Shown: piece by piece, positions 25,860 through 34,831 of the stretch | Layout of the letters: the number at the start of each line of letters is the position of its first letter | How positions within the stretch are numbered: position 1 is the stretch's first letter | Assembly (NCBI GenBank): GCA_003219415.1 | Contig: QHOS01000026.1 | Location: 20,371-84,370, forward strand | Length of the DNA stretch: 64,000 nt | Origin: Verrucomicrobiota bacterium | Lineage (GTDB): Bacteria; Verrucomicrobiota; Verrucomicrobiia; Chthoniobacterales; UBA10450 | Direction of reading: 5' to 3' | Position numbers and translations under genes: made by a program | The notes under the pieces: model-generated | Told to the model about the DNA's origin: nothing | Databases searched by the model: none | What the model saw: the letters and a program-made list of their open reading frames with translations, nothing else

Positions 25860-27110
25860 ATGAAACGTTTTCTTTACGAGCTAGGCGAGAGCTGGAAAAT
25901 CGCGGCCGCGCAAATGCGCTCGAACCTAACCCGCTCAACACTCACTGCGCTCGGAGTTATTATCGGCATTATCGCTGTGACATTGATGGGAACCGCCGTG
26001 AACGGCATATCCATCGGATTCGATAAAAGCATGGCCGTGCTCGGCGATGATGTTCTCTACGTGACGCAATGGCCGTGGAAGCCAGTAGACGACTGGTGGA
26101 ACTATCGCGATCGGAAAAAAATCAAAACGGAATACGCCGAGACTTTAAACCGCATGATAGCAGCGACCCCGAACTCGAACCTGGTCGTGGCGGTGCCGAC
26201 GTCGAATTTTATGCGATCGATTAAATATGGCGGCAACCAGGTGAACAACGTTTTCGTTCTCGGGACGACATCGGATTTCATCATCACATCGACCATCGAT
26301 TGTACGGCCGGGCGATTCTTCAACGAACTCGAATCGCGTGACGGCGCCAACGTTGTCGTGATCGGCTATGACGTTGCCGACGCGCTTTTCCCATCGGAAA
26401 ACCCGATCGATAAATCGGTGCTGATCAACGGTCAGTTGTTCAAAGTTATTGGCGTAAACACGCGACAGGGCACGTTTCTCGGTTTGTTCAGTTGGGACTC
26501 GATGGTGGCGATGCCGCTGGGTGCGTTTAACAAATATTTTTCAGCCAAAAGCGAATCGGACGTTCGCGTGAAAGTAAAAGACAAGACCAGACTCGCCGAT
26601 GCCAAGGACGAACTCATCGGTTTGATGCGGCGCGTGCGTGGGTTGCCACCAGAGAAAAAGGACGATTTCTCGATCAACGAGCAACAGGCCTTCAAAAGCA
26701 CGCTCGATCCCGTGAAAAATTCAATTGCGATTGCCGGGCTGTTTATCACCGGCTTGTCCCTTTTCGTCGGCGCGATCGGGATCATGAACATCACGTTTGT
26801 TAGTGTGAAAGAGCGCACGAAAGAGATCGGAACGCGCAAAGCCCTTGGCGCGCGGCGGCGAACGATCCTGTTGCAATTCCTCATCGAATCGACAGCGCTT
26901 TGTCTTCTCGGTGGATTTATTGGCCTCGTCCTCGCTTTCTTGATGTGTTTTCTTATCGGTAAAGCCGCGCCGTCATTCCCGATTCACTTCAGCTTAGGAT
27001 TAGTCATGGCCAGCGTCATTGTCTCCGCGATGACCGGACTAGTGTCAGGCTTCGCGCCGGCGTGGTCGGCCTCGCGGCTCGATCCCGTTGCCGCGCTTAG
27101 ATACGAGTAA
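25860..27110 (+). CDS. MacB/FtsX-family ABC transporter permease (first copy)
   Basis: A 416-aa permease with one N-terminal helix (STLTALGVIIGIIAVTLMG), a large periplasmic domain (MacB_PCD type, about 60-270) and three C-terminal helices of the FtsX domain. The helix-linking motif is VKERTKEIGTRKALGARRRTILLQFLIES, and the chain ends in ASRLDPVAALRYE. Tandem with a second permease of the same size, so the transporter is probably a heterodimer. Confidence 0.9.
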   Translation: MKRFLYELGESWKIAAAQMRSNLTRSTLTALGVIIGIIAVTLMGTAVNGISIGFDKSMAVLGDDVLYVTQWPWKPVDDWWNYRDRKKIKTEYAETLNRMIAATPNSNLVVAVPTSNFMRSIKYGGNQVNNVFVLGTTSDFIITSTIDCTAGRFFNELESRDGANVVVIGYDVADALFPSENPIDKSVLINGQLFKVIGVNTRQGTFLGLFSWDSMVAMPLGAFNKYFSAKSESDVRVKVKDKTRLADAKDELIGLMRRVRGLPPEKKDDFSINEQQAFKSTLDPVKNSIAIAGLFITGLSLFVGAIGIMNITFVSVKERTKEIGTRKALGARRRTILLQFLIESTALCLLGGFIGLVLAFLMCFLIGKAAPSFPIHFSLGLVMASVIVSAMTGLVSGFAPAWSASRLDPVAALRYE

Positions 27111-27118
27111 GGATCGAC

Positions 27119-28360
27119 ATGTTATTTGGTGAGATGATTAAGATGGCGTTGTCGTCCCTTGGCGCGAACAAACTGCGCTCCGCGCTGACAATGCTCGGCA
27201 TCACCATTGGCGTTTTCTCGGTGATCTCAGTCATGACCGCGATTGGCGCGTTGCAATACTCGATTGAGAACGGCATTAGCTTTCTCGGTTCTAACATTTT
27301 TCAGTTTGGCAAATATCCGGCCAATATCAGTGCGAGCGGCGACGTGCAGGAGAAATTCCGCAACCGGCACAACATCACCTACAAACAGGCCCTGCATTAT
27401 TATCGATTGATGGAGGGCGAGGCGCGCGAGATTTGCCTCAAGAGTTTTGGCTACGAAGTGAAGGGGCAAGCAGTTTACAACGGCGTAAAAACAACCCCAA
27501 ATCTTCTCATTGTCGGAACGAATCGAAGTTTTCTCACTGCGAACGCTCACACGCTCGCCTATGGCCGCAATTTGACTGACGAGGATGTCGAGCTTTCGCG
27601 GCGCGTGATTGTCGTTGGGAAAATAATCGAAAAACGGCTGTTTCCACACGAAACGCCAATTGGCAAAGTTGTTCGCGTTAGTGGACACACCTACACGATC
27701 GTTGGAGTGCTCGCGGAAAAAGGAACGGCGTTCGGTCAAAGCCAGGACGATCTTTGCATCATGCCGATCACGCGTTTCTTCGAGGATTACGGCGAAGCGA
27801 AACGCACCGTTAACATCGCGACGCAAGCGTTCACGCAAGATACCTATAATCGCACGTTCGATCGCGCCATCGGCGCCATGCGGATAGCGCGTGGCTTGCG
27901 CCCGGATCAGCCGAACGATTTCGAGATTTACAGCAACGACTCGCTCAAGAGCGCCTTTGTCAACGTGGCGGGATATGTGCGAGTGGGCGCATTCGTTATA
28001 AGCCTTATCGCCCTCGTCGCGGCCGGAATCGGCATCATGAACATTATGCTGGTGAGCGTGACCGAACGCACAAAGGAAATCGGCGTCCGCAAATCGATAG
28101 GTGCGCGCAGCCGCGACATCTTACGGCAATTTTTGACCGAAGCCGTTTTCATTTCCGAGGCCGGCGGTGTCTTGGGAATCATTCTCGGAATTGTCGCCGG
28201 TGATTTGCTCGCCATGTGGCTAAAGGTAGACCTAATTTTTCCTTACGGCTGGGCAATCGCCGGTCTTCTCGTCTGCTCAGCAGTCGGCATCGGCTTCGGT
28301 CTCTACCCAGCCTATCGAGCCGCCAACCTCGATCCGATCGAAGCGCTGCGATACGAATGA
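27119..28360 (+). CDS. MacB/FtsX-family ABC transporter permease (second copy)
   Basis: 413 aa with the same layout as the previous gene: an N-terminal helix (SALTMLGITIGVFSVISVMTAIG), a periplasmic domain, and three C-terminal helices around TERTKEIGVRKSIGARSRDI, ending in AANLDPIEALRYE. The paralogous pair differs mostly in the periplasmic domain, which suggests two non-equivalent halves. Last gene of the efflux operon; 105 bp separate it from the convergent purB. Confidence 0.9.
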   Translation: MLFGEMIKMALSSLGANKLRSALTMLGITIGVFSVISVMTAIGALQYSIENGISFLGSNIFQFGKYPANISASGDVQEKFRNRHNITYKQALHYYRLMEGEAREICLKSFGYEVKGQAVYNGVKTTPNLLIVGTNRSFLTANAHTLAYGRNLTDEDVELSRRVIVVGKIIEKRLFPHETPIGKVVRVSGHTYTIVGVLAEKGTAFGQSQDDLCIMPITRFFEDYGEAKRTVNIATQAFTQDTYNRTFDRAIGAMRIARGLRPDQPNDFEIYSNDSLKSAFVNVAGYVRVGAFVISLIALVAAGIGIMNIMLVSVTERTKEIGVRKSIGARSRDILRQFLTEAVFISEAGGVLGIILGIVAGDLLAMWLKVDLIFPYGWAIAGLLVCSAVGIGFGLYPAYRAANLDPIEALRYE

Positions 28361-28465
28361 GCAATCGCTCTCTTTACTCTTTCTCCTAGTCGTTATCGTG
28401 ATCGATAAGTGGTGTGAAAACTCGGCCACAGATCCGAATCCCTTACTAACTCACTTAGAGGAACA

Positions 28466-29761
28466 CTACTGTAAACCCAGCGCTTTGAACGTCGCATCGA
28501 TGTGTTTGAAATGAATGTCGAGCGAGCAAAGACGATCGATTTCCGACGCTGAAAGCCGCGCGACGATCTCGGGTTCGCATTTTGCGTTTTCGGCAAAGGT
28601 CCCCTCGCCTTTCCACGTTTTCATCGCTGCGCGTTGGACGGCTTCATATGCAGCTTTGCGCTCCGCACCCGCGCTCGTCAGTGCGAGTAAGATCGACTGG
28701 CTAAAATACAGGCCCTTCGTTAGATCGAGATTTTGTTGCATTCGTTCGGGGTAAACCTGCAACCTTTCGACAACGTCTCGCAACTTCGTGAGCATGTAAT
28801 CAAGCAGGATGCACGAATCCGGTAGAATAATTCGCTCGGCGCTTGAATGACTGATATCGCGCTCATGCCAGAGCGCGACGTTCTCCAACGCCACAACAGC
28901 ATTGCCGCGAACTACACGGGCCAGGCCGCTCAACCGCTCACCGGTAATGGGATTGCGCTTGTGTGGCATCGCCGAACTGCCTTTTTGCCCTTCGCCAAAA
29001 AATTCTTCAACTTCCAGCACTTCAGTCCGCTGGAGATGACGGAATTCGGTCGCCCAACGATCGATGCTGGAAGCGATCACGGCCAGCGTGGTCATAAATT
29101 CCGCGTGTCGGTCACGCTGCACGATCTGGGTCGAAAGCGTCGCGGGTTTCAATCCGAGTTTCTCGCATACAGCTCGCTCAATCTTGGGATCGATATGTGC
29201 GTGCGTGCCGACGGCGCCGCTTATTTTGCCGACACGAATCCGCTCGCGCGTCTGCGTGAGACGCTCTTCCGCGCGGCCGAATTCGTCGTACATCAGCGCA
29301 AGCTTCAGGCCGAACGTGATTGGCTCGGCATGCACGCCGTGGCTGCGCCCGATCATCGGGGTCATTTTGTACCGCCGCGCCTGGTCCGCGATCACCGTTC
29401 GGAGAGATTTCAGATCGGCCAGAAGAATGTGGCACGACTCGTTTAACTGGACGGCCAACGTCGTGTCTAAAATGTCTGATGACGTAAGCCCCTGGTGAAT
29501 CCAACGCGCCGCAGGTCCCACTGAGCCAGCGACATTTTCAAGAAAAGCGATGACGTCGTGGTTGGTCCGCTTTTCGATCTCGAGGATTTCAGGAATTGAA
29601 AATCGCGCACGCTTCCGAATCTGCTCAGCATCATTTTTCGGAATCTGGTCAAGCTCTGCCATCGCCTCACAGGCGAGAACCTCAATCTCCAGCCAAATTT
29701 GAAACTTGCGTTCGTCCGACCAGACTTTGCTCATCTCTGGCCGGGAATAACGATCAATCAC
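28466..29761 (-). CDS. purB: Adenylosuccinate lyase (PurB)
   Basis: PurB cleaves SAICAR and adenylosuccinate to release fumarate in purine synthesis. The fumarase-superfamily signature GSSAMPHKRNPI is present, with RSHGVHAEP (catalytic His region) and HSSAERI. Length 431 aa matches the short bacterial type. The start is a GTG at 29761 giving MIDRYSRPEM, the standard opening for this family. Confidence 0.95.
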   Translation of the reverse strand: MIDRYSRPEMSKVWSDERKFQIWLEIEVLACEAMAELDQIPKNDAEQIRKRARFSIPEILEIEKRTNHDVIAFLENVAGSVGPAARWIHQGLTSSDILDTTLAVQLNESCHILLADLKSLRTVIADQARRYKMTPMIGRSHGVHAEPITFGLKLALMYDEFGRAEERLTQTRERIRVGKISGAVGTHAHIDPKIERAVCEKLGLKPATLSTQIVQRDRHAEFMTTLAVIASSIDRWATEFRHLQRTEVLEVEEFFGEGQKGSSAMPHKRNPITGERLSGLARVVRGNAVVALENVALWHERDISHSSAERIILPDSCILLDYMLTKLRDVVERLQVYPERMQQNLDLTKGLYFSQSILLALTSAGAERKAAYEAVQRAAMKTWKGEGTFAENAKCEPEIVARLSASEIDRLCSLDIHFKHIDATFKALGLQ

Positions 29762-29945
29762 TGTGGCAACATAAAAGCGGCGTGCTTGAGGGAAAAGCGT
29801 TTTTGTTGACTACGCTAAACCCTGGTGACCGCGCAGTCTGTGGCGTGTGCTGTGCGCAAACACGCGACTCGTGATTCAACAACGTGATGAATTCCGCTGA
29901 GACAGCGGACTCTGCAGCACTAGTAGAGAAGCGAGTCGCCCTAGC

Positions 29946-30134
29946 CTAACAAACACGGACGCGCAAGTAGCGCCCGTTGTCCTGCAAACGCACCCGGCCA
30001 CTGGCAAAAAGGTCCGCGACGGTCGCGACCGTCTCTCTATTGTTACTAGTACAGGAGCTGACTGCCAGGATCAGATCACCCAGTGACAGACTCGAAAATT
30101 TTCGAGGTTTTAAAATTTGTCGGTTTCTTTTCAT
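29946..30134 (-). CDS. Small protein of unknown function
   Basis: A 62-aa frame from ATG 30134, with GGAGG seven bases ahead of the start, the clearest ribosome-binding site I found in the window. The product reads MKRNRQILKPRK then SLSLGDLILAVSSC, ETVATVADLFASGRV and RLQDNGRYLRVRVC. This is a compact, non-secreted alpha/beta-like sequence; the LGDLILAV...SGRV pattern could suit a small DNA-contact or scaffold fold, but I do not recognise a family. An in-frame extension to 30197 exists but lacks a ribosome-binding site. Codon use looks coding. Confidence 0.55.
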   Translation of the reverse strand: MKRNRQILKPRKFSSLSLGDLILAVSSCTSNNRETVATVADLFASGRVRLQDNGRYLRVRVC

Positions 30135-30293
30135 ACGATTGCCTCCATTTCGGGAAGCAATTCCAATACCATCTCCATTTGTGAATATCTCATCCATAAG
30201 CCCTATGTAGTTATTCTCCCTTTATACACTTTATGACTGACCGCTCGCCGACACTTTTGTTCAATATTCAAACACAAAATCTTGCGCTTGGTG

Positions 30294-30317
30294 GCATCGG
30301 CATCCTTACCGATGGGA
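30294..30317. repeat. Second copy of the GCATCGGCAT/CCGATGGGAT hairpin repeat
   Basis: GCATCGGCATCCTTACCGAT then GGGAT. It is the opposite-orientation relative of the hairpin at 21863-21888, with a few mismatches. It lies in the gap between the small protein gene and the DedA gene end. Confidence 0.6.
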
Positions 30318-30344
30318 TTGACCAAAAGGCGATGCGACGGAGGC

Positions 30345-30977
30345 CTAGCGGCTGGAGCGCGGCTTCATCAGCCGCAGGCTCAACATGTACAGAGCCGCAA
30401 AAAGCGCTACGACGAGCAGGATGCCCTTGGATTGTCCGTGGATGAACCGAACCAGCGCGTCCGGGCTCGTCAAAAGCTCCGGCTCAAGGCGGTAGGCTTT
30501 ATCACCCAGATAAGCCAGAATCCAACACCAGAGCGCCGATCCAGCAATGGTCACGAGACTGAAAAGACCGAAATTCATTCGAACGATTCCTGCAGGAATC
30601 GAAATCAGATGACGAACTACTGGAAGAAGCCGCGCGAAAAAGACTCCGCCTGCCTCGTAGCGAGCGAGCCATTGCTCGGCTTGCTCCAGCTTTTTGGGCG
30701 TTACCAACACAAACCGGCCATACTTTGCGATTAGCGGACGTCCAATTAATCGCGACGCCCAATAAGTGATGGCTGAACCAAGATACGACCCAAGTACCCC
30801 TGCGAGCACTACACCCGTAAAACTGAGTTTTCCTTGCGCAGCCAGAAATGCAGCGGGCGGAATGACGATTTCGCTGGGCACCGGAAAAATGGAACTTTCC
30901 ATCGCCATCAACACGATGATGCCGAGATAGCCGCCATTGAGCACCCAATGGAACCAAGTTTCAAGAAGATGATGCAT
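30345..30977 (-). CDS. DedA-family membrane protein
   Basis: DedA proteins are multi-spanning membrane proteins implicated in lipid scrambling and envelope homeostasis. Visible: ESSIFPVPSEIVIPPA, then GSYLGSAITYWASRLIG, a conserved RLLPVVRHLISIPAGI with the two arginines, and several hydrophobic helices. I start at ATG 30977 (MHHLLETW). The longer frame to 31025 reads through an interspersed repeat (30981-31019) and is less likely. 210 aa. Confidence 0.9.
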   Translation of the reverse strand: MHHLLETWFHWVLNGGYLGIIVLMAMESSIFPVPSEIVIPPAAFLAAQGKLSFTGVVLAGVLGSYLGSAITYWASRLIGRPLIAKYGRFVLVTPKKLEQAEQWLARYEAGGVFFARLLPVVRHLISIPAGIVRMNFGLFSLVTIAGSALWCWILAYLGDKAYRLEPELLTSPDALVRFIHGQSKGILLVVALFAALYMLSLRLMKPRSSR

Positions 30978-30980
30978 ATT

Positions 30981-31019
30981 GTCATTCCGGGCGAAGTCGA
31001 GGAATCTCTCGATGTCGAG
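30981..31019. repeat. Interspersed repeat of the GTCATTC..GAGCG-type
   Basis: GTCATTCCGGGCGAAGTCGA then GGAATCTCTCGATGTCGAG. Related copies sharing GTCATxCTGAGCGGAGCGAA are at 39633 and, inverted, at 40709-40738. Here it lies immediately upstream of the DedA start. Confidence 0.7.
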
Positions 31020-31078
31020 CCGCAATAAAGTTCGCCCTAGTTCAGTCTAAAAACGAAAATCCGCAATCCCAAATTGAG

Positions 31079-32833
31079 ATGTCGATCTACCGTCGCGTTC
31101 TCCGTTACTACAGACCGTTTCTGGGTCAAACGATCCTCGGGTTGTTCGTCTCGCTTGTCGGCATTGGCCTGAATCTGCTCAAACCGTGGCCGTTTAAGCT
31201 GATCGTGGACGATTTCCTTCGTCCGGGCCCGGTAGCGCGCAGTGATTGGCGCACCTGGATCCCGCTGCTCTGTCTTTCCCTGATCGTGATCCAGCTTTTC
31301 TGGGGAATGATGAATTGGATCACGAACTATCTCTTTGTGAAAATCGGCCTGCAAGCATTGCTCAAATTGCGCACCGATCTCTATTCGTATTTGCAATCCC
31401 TCTCGCTCAAATTTCACGACGCGCGCCGTTCGAGTGATTCCAGTTTCCGCGTCGCGTACGATTCGCAATCAATCCAGACGATCTACAACAAAGGATTCAC
31501 CAACATCTTCGCGTCCGTAATCACGTTGATCGGAACCTTCCTCATCATGTTGCGGTTGGATTGGCAGCTCACGATGGTTTCTCTGGCCATCGTTCCCTTG
31601 GTTGTTGGCGCCATTTATCTTTTTGCGCATCGGATTCGTCGCGAATCGACTTCGATTCAGGAACAGGAAAGCGCAGTCCTCGCGCAAGCGCAGGAAGGTC
31701 TTAGCTCGATTCGAATGGTCCATGCATTTGGACGCGAGGAATTCGAAGTGCGCCAATTTCAGCAACAAGCCCGTCAAAGCCTGCAAGCCAATCTGCGGCT
31801 CACTTTGACGAACGTGAACAGTGCGCTGGTGATCAGCACATTGATGGTGATCGGCACAGCTGCAATGTATTACATCGGCTCGCTGCACGTCTTAAGCGGC
31901 ACGCTCACCCTGGGATCGCTACTCGTTTTTAGCGCCTATTTGCTAATGCTTTATCAGCCGCTCGAGTCGCTCACCTACACCACGTGGGCCATGGAAGGCG
32001 CGACTGCTGGCGCGAAGCGCTGTTTTGAAGTCCTCGACCGAGAGGACGATGTGCGCGATTCACCGAATGCGGTCTCTATTTCATCCGCCAAAGGCGCAAT
32101 CGCATTTCAATCCGTAAATTTCGGTTACGCAGGCGATCGGCAGGTCTTGCGCGACATCAACCTTCGCATCGATCCGAATCAGATCGTCGGCCTGGTAGGC
32201 GGCACCGGTGCGGGCAAAAGCACTTTAATGAGTTTGGTGCCGCGATTTTACGATCCCTCCACGGGTTTCGTCATGCTCGACGATCGCGACGTACGGAAGA
32301 TCACAAAAAAAAGTTTGCGCGCACAGATCGCAATCGTCTTACAAGACACGCTGCTTTTTTCCACAACTGTACGGGAGAACATCGCATACGGCCGCCCCGA
32401 TGCGACGGAAGAAGAAATTATCGAGGCGGCGTGCCGTGCGCAGGCAGACGAATTTATTCGACAGATGCCTGATGGCTACTCCAGCCCTGTGGGCGAACGA
32501 GGCGGGCACCTCAGCGTTGGCCAACGCCAGCGAATCGGCATTGCCCGCGCGTTTTTGAAGAACGCGCCGATTTTGCTACTGGACGAACCTACGTCGGCGC
32601 TGGATCCGGTAACCGAAGCGGCAATCATGGAAACCATCCAGGAATTGATGCGCGGCCGGACAACTTTAATTGCGACCCATCGCTTGGCGACGATCCATGG
32701 TCTCGACCAAATCATCGTGCTTGAACACGGCCGCGTTGTTGAAAAAGGACGCGGCCCGGAGCTGATCGCACGCGGCGGGATTTACGCAAAACTATATGCG
32801 TCGGGGAAATTCCCGATTGGGGTGGCTCCATGA
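31079..32833 (+). CDS. MsbA-like ABC exporter (fused permease and ATPase)
   Basis: A 584-aa half-transporter with six membrane helices in the N-terminal 310 residues and a C-terminal nucleotide-binding domain: Walker A GGTGAGKST, signature LSVGQRQRIGIARAF and Walker B ILLLDEPTSALDP. The family exports lipids, LPS precursors or glycans. It overlaps the acyltransferase gene by four bases and is followed by a glycosyltransferase-like gene, so a surface-glycan or lipid role is a reasonable inference. A CCGCAATCCC tract lies just ahead of the start. Confidence 0.93.
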   Translation: MSIYRRVLRYYRPFLGQTILGLFVSLVGIGLNLLKPWPFKLIVDDFLRPGPVARSDWRTWIPLLCLSLIVIQLFWGMMNWITNYLFVKIGLQALLKLRTDLYSYLQSLSLKFHDARRSSDSSFRVAYDSQSIQTIYNKGFTNIFASVITLIGTFLIMLRLDWQLTMVSLAIVPLVVGAIYLFAHRIRRESTSIQEQESAVLAQAQEGLSSIRMVHAFGREEFEVRQFQQQARQSLQANLRLTLTNVNSALVISTLMVIGTAAMYYIGSLHVLSGTLTLGSLLVFSAYLLMLYQPLESLTYTTWAMEGATAGAKRCFEVLDREDDVRDSPNAVSISSAKGAIAFQSVNFGYAGDRQVLRDINLRIDPNQIVGLVGGTGAGKSTLMSLVPRFYDPSTGFVMLDDRDVRKITKKSLRAQIAIVLQDTLLFSTTVRENIAYGRPDATEEEIIEAACRAQADEFIRQMPDGYSSPVGERGGHLSVGQRQRIGIARAFLKNAPILLLDEPTSALDPVTEAAIMETIQELMRGRTTLIATHRLATIHGLDQIIVLEHGRVVEKGRGPELIARGGIYAKLYASGKFPIGVAP

Positions 32834-33414
32834 GCAACGTTAGAGAGGATCGACACGTCGAAGGCGACTGGTGGCCGGACCCGATCCCGCAAAACGTCGA
32901 GTTTGGCGAGGGATTCTATTGCGAGAGCGCGCAAATCTTTCGGAGAATCCGGAGCAAAAAATCAGGTGCTATCGTTATCGGCAAACACGTTTCGTGTTAC
33001 GCCGGCTGTTCGTTTTCCGTCGGCGAGAAGGGCCAGTGCACGATAGGCGATTTCACGCTGCTAAACGGCGCCCTGATTATGGCAGATGAGAAGATCGAGA
33101 TTGGGTCGTATTGCTTGATTTCGTGGAACGTCGGGATCGCGGATTCCGATTTTCACCCGCTCGAACCGGCCCAGCGTCTCATCGACGCACAAGCTCTCGC
33201 GCCGTATTTCAAGGATCGGCCTGCGCGTCCCAAGTTGAAAACCGCACCTGTGAAAATCGCGGACAACGTCTGGATCGGGATGAACGCAGTGATTTTGAAA
33301 GGCGTCACCATCGGCGAAAACTCGGTCGTGGCCGCGGGAGCGGTCGTCACTAAACCCATTCCACCGAACACAGTCGTGGCAGGAAATCCAGCTGTGGTAG
33401 TTCGGCAATTGTGA
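32830..33414 (+). CDS. Left-handed beta-helix acyltransferase (hexapeptide family)
   Basis: 194 aa with hexapeptide repeats of the type [LIV]GxxxxI (IGDFTLLNGA, IGSYCLISWN, IADNVWIGMNAVILKGVTIGENSVVAAGAVV). This is the O-acetyltransferase fold of the maa/NodL/Wbb type. The catalytic His lies in SDFHPLEP. Acceptor unknown; overlap with the MsbA-like exporter suggests acylation of an exported glycan or lipid. The start overlaps the exporter stop (ATGA). Confidence 0.88.
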   Translation: MSNVREDRHVEGDWWPDPIPQNVEFGEGFYCESAQIFRRIRSKKSGAIVIGKHVSCYAGCSFSVGEKGQCTIGDFTLLNGALIMADEKIEIGSYCLISWNVGIADSDFHPLEPAQRLIDAQALAPYFKDRPARPKLKTAPVKIADNVWIGMNAVILKGVTIGENSVVAAGAVVTKPIPPNTVVAGNPAVVVRQL

Positions 33415-33504
33415 TCAGTGACCAGTGATCCGTGATCAGTCCAATGCATCTCGAATACTCGCTCCGTTCACTGTTCACTGTTCACTGATCACCGTTCACC
33501 TGTT
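33411..33504. repeat. Tandem GATCAGTG/TTCACTG simple-sequence tract
   Basis: Multiple near-copies of GATCAGTGACCAGTGATC and of GTTCACTGTTCACTG, the second type being partly the complement of the first. It fills the 95-bp gap between the acyltransferase and the glycosyltransferase-like gene and overlaps the acyltransferase stop by four bases. Confidence 0.7.
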
Positions 33505-33509
33505 GCCAT

Positions 33510-34682
33510 ATGAAACGGAAGCGCATCGTAGTTATGGGCTTCATGGGCTCAATGCCCATCGCGGGCGTAATCTGGCAGCACATCCATTACATCGTCGGAC
33601 TGCAACGGCTTGGTCACGATGTGTATTACGTCGAAGATTCAGCCCGCATTCCCTACAACCCGGAAACGTTTGAAGTCACCACTGAATTTGATTATACAGC
33701 GGGGCTCCTGAATCGGTTGGCGCGAGAATTCGAATTCCGAAATCGCTGGGCCTTTTGCGCACGTTATTTGCCGGGCAATCCCACTGCCGGCCTGCGATTG
33801 AAACGAATTCGGCAGCTTTATCGGGAAGCGGACGCTATCCTGAACATCTGCGGCGCACAGGAATTCAACGACGATCTGCTCGTTTCGGATCGCATTCTGT
33901 ACATCGAAAGCGATCCTGGCGTCGAGCAAATCAAGATCGATAAGGGCGTGAAATCGACAATTCAATATCTGGGCCGGCATCATGCCCTTTTCACTTTTGG
34001 CGAAAACATCGGCACCAAAAGCTTTCCGGTCCCGACCCACGGATTGAAATGGCTGCCGACGCGCCAACCAGTGGTGACCGATCTCTGGCGAACAAGACGT
34101 TCTCCTCCTCGCACGGCCGTGTTCACATCCGTGGCCAATTGGTCCACCAGCGGTCTGAAAGACATTACGTGGCGCGGCAAAAAATATCTCTGGAGCAAGT
34201 CGCGAGAATTTCTTCGCTTCATTGCAGCGCCAAAAAAAGCCGGCGAAACATTTGAGCTGGCGACAAACATCGAGCACGCTGCCACCCGCGCAAAATTCGA
34301 GCGAAACGGATGGCGACTCACTTCACCGCTGCAAATGAGCGTCGATTACTGGCTCTATCGGGATTACGTCCAGCGATCCAAAGGAGAGTTCACCGTCGCC
34401 AAGGATCAATACGTGCGCCTGAATACCGGGTGGTTCAGCGATAGGAGCGCGTGTTATCTCGCAGCAGGGCGTCCGGTCATCACTCAGGAAACCGGCTTTA
34501 CAAAATTCTACGGGGGCGAAAGAGGCCTTTTATCTTTCCGAACGCTCAATGAAATCGCAAATGCGGTGAAAAGTATCAACGCCGATTATACGAAACACTC
34601 GCAGGCCGCTTACGCTCTGGCTCGTGAAGTCTTTGAGGCCGAAACAGTGTTGAAATCAATTCTCGAGCGCGCTGGAATCTGA
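33510..34682 (+). CDS. Glycosyltransferase-like protein (paralogue of 40738-41880)
   Basis: 390 aa. The N-terminal half (VVMGFMGSMPIAGVIWQHIHYIVGLQRLGHDVYYVED) has the shape of a GT-B glycosyltransferase first domain. The C-terminal half holds LNTGWFSDRSACYLAAGRPVITQETGFTKF, which is similar to the same region of the 40738-41880 protein. I do not see a defined sugar-nucleotide motif, so substrate is unknown. It follows the exporter and acyltransferase genes, consistent with a surface-glycan gene group. Confidence 0.75.
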   Translation: MKRKRIVVMGFMGSMPIAGVIWQHIHYIVGLQRLGHDVYYVEDSARIPYNPETFEVTTEFDYTAGLLNRLAREFEFRNRWAFCARYLPGNPTAGLRLKRIRQLYREADAILNICGAQEFNDDLLVSDRILYIESDPGVEQIKIDKGVKSTIQYLGRHHALFTFGENIGTKSFPVPTHGLKWLPTRQPVVTDLWRTRRSPPRTAVFTSVANWSTSGLKDITWRGKKYLWSKSREFLRFIAAPKKAGETFELATNIEHAATRAKFERNGWRLTSPLQMSVDYWLYRDYVQRSKGEFTVAKDQYVRLNTGWFSDRSACYLAAGRPVITQETGFTKFYGGERGLLSFRTLNEIANAVKSINADYTKHSQAAYALAREVFEAETVLKSILERAGI

Positions 34683-34831
34683 GGGCGCGGCGCAAATCCT
34701 TCTTCGTCTATTAGAGATTTGAACGGAGAAAGCATGTATCGTGTCTGTTGTGTTCCGAAAAGGCCACTTGCCAATGCAAATCCGAATCTTGATTTTCGAG
34801 TACGCCGTTTAAGTTTGCGGCCTTTCCGCTC

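Noticed and set aside
33411-33504. CRISPR-like array
   Set aside because: The GATCAGTG/TTCACTG copies are contiguous and unequal, with no spacers and no cas genes in the window; it is a simple-sequence tract.
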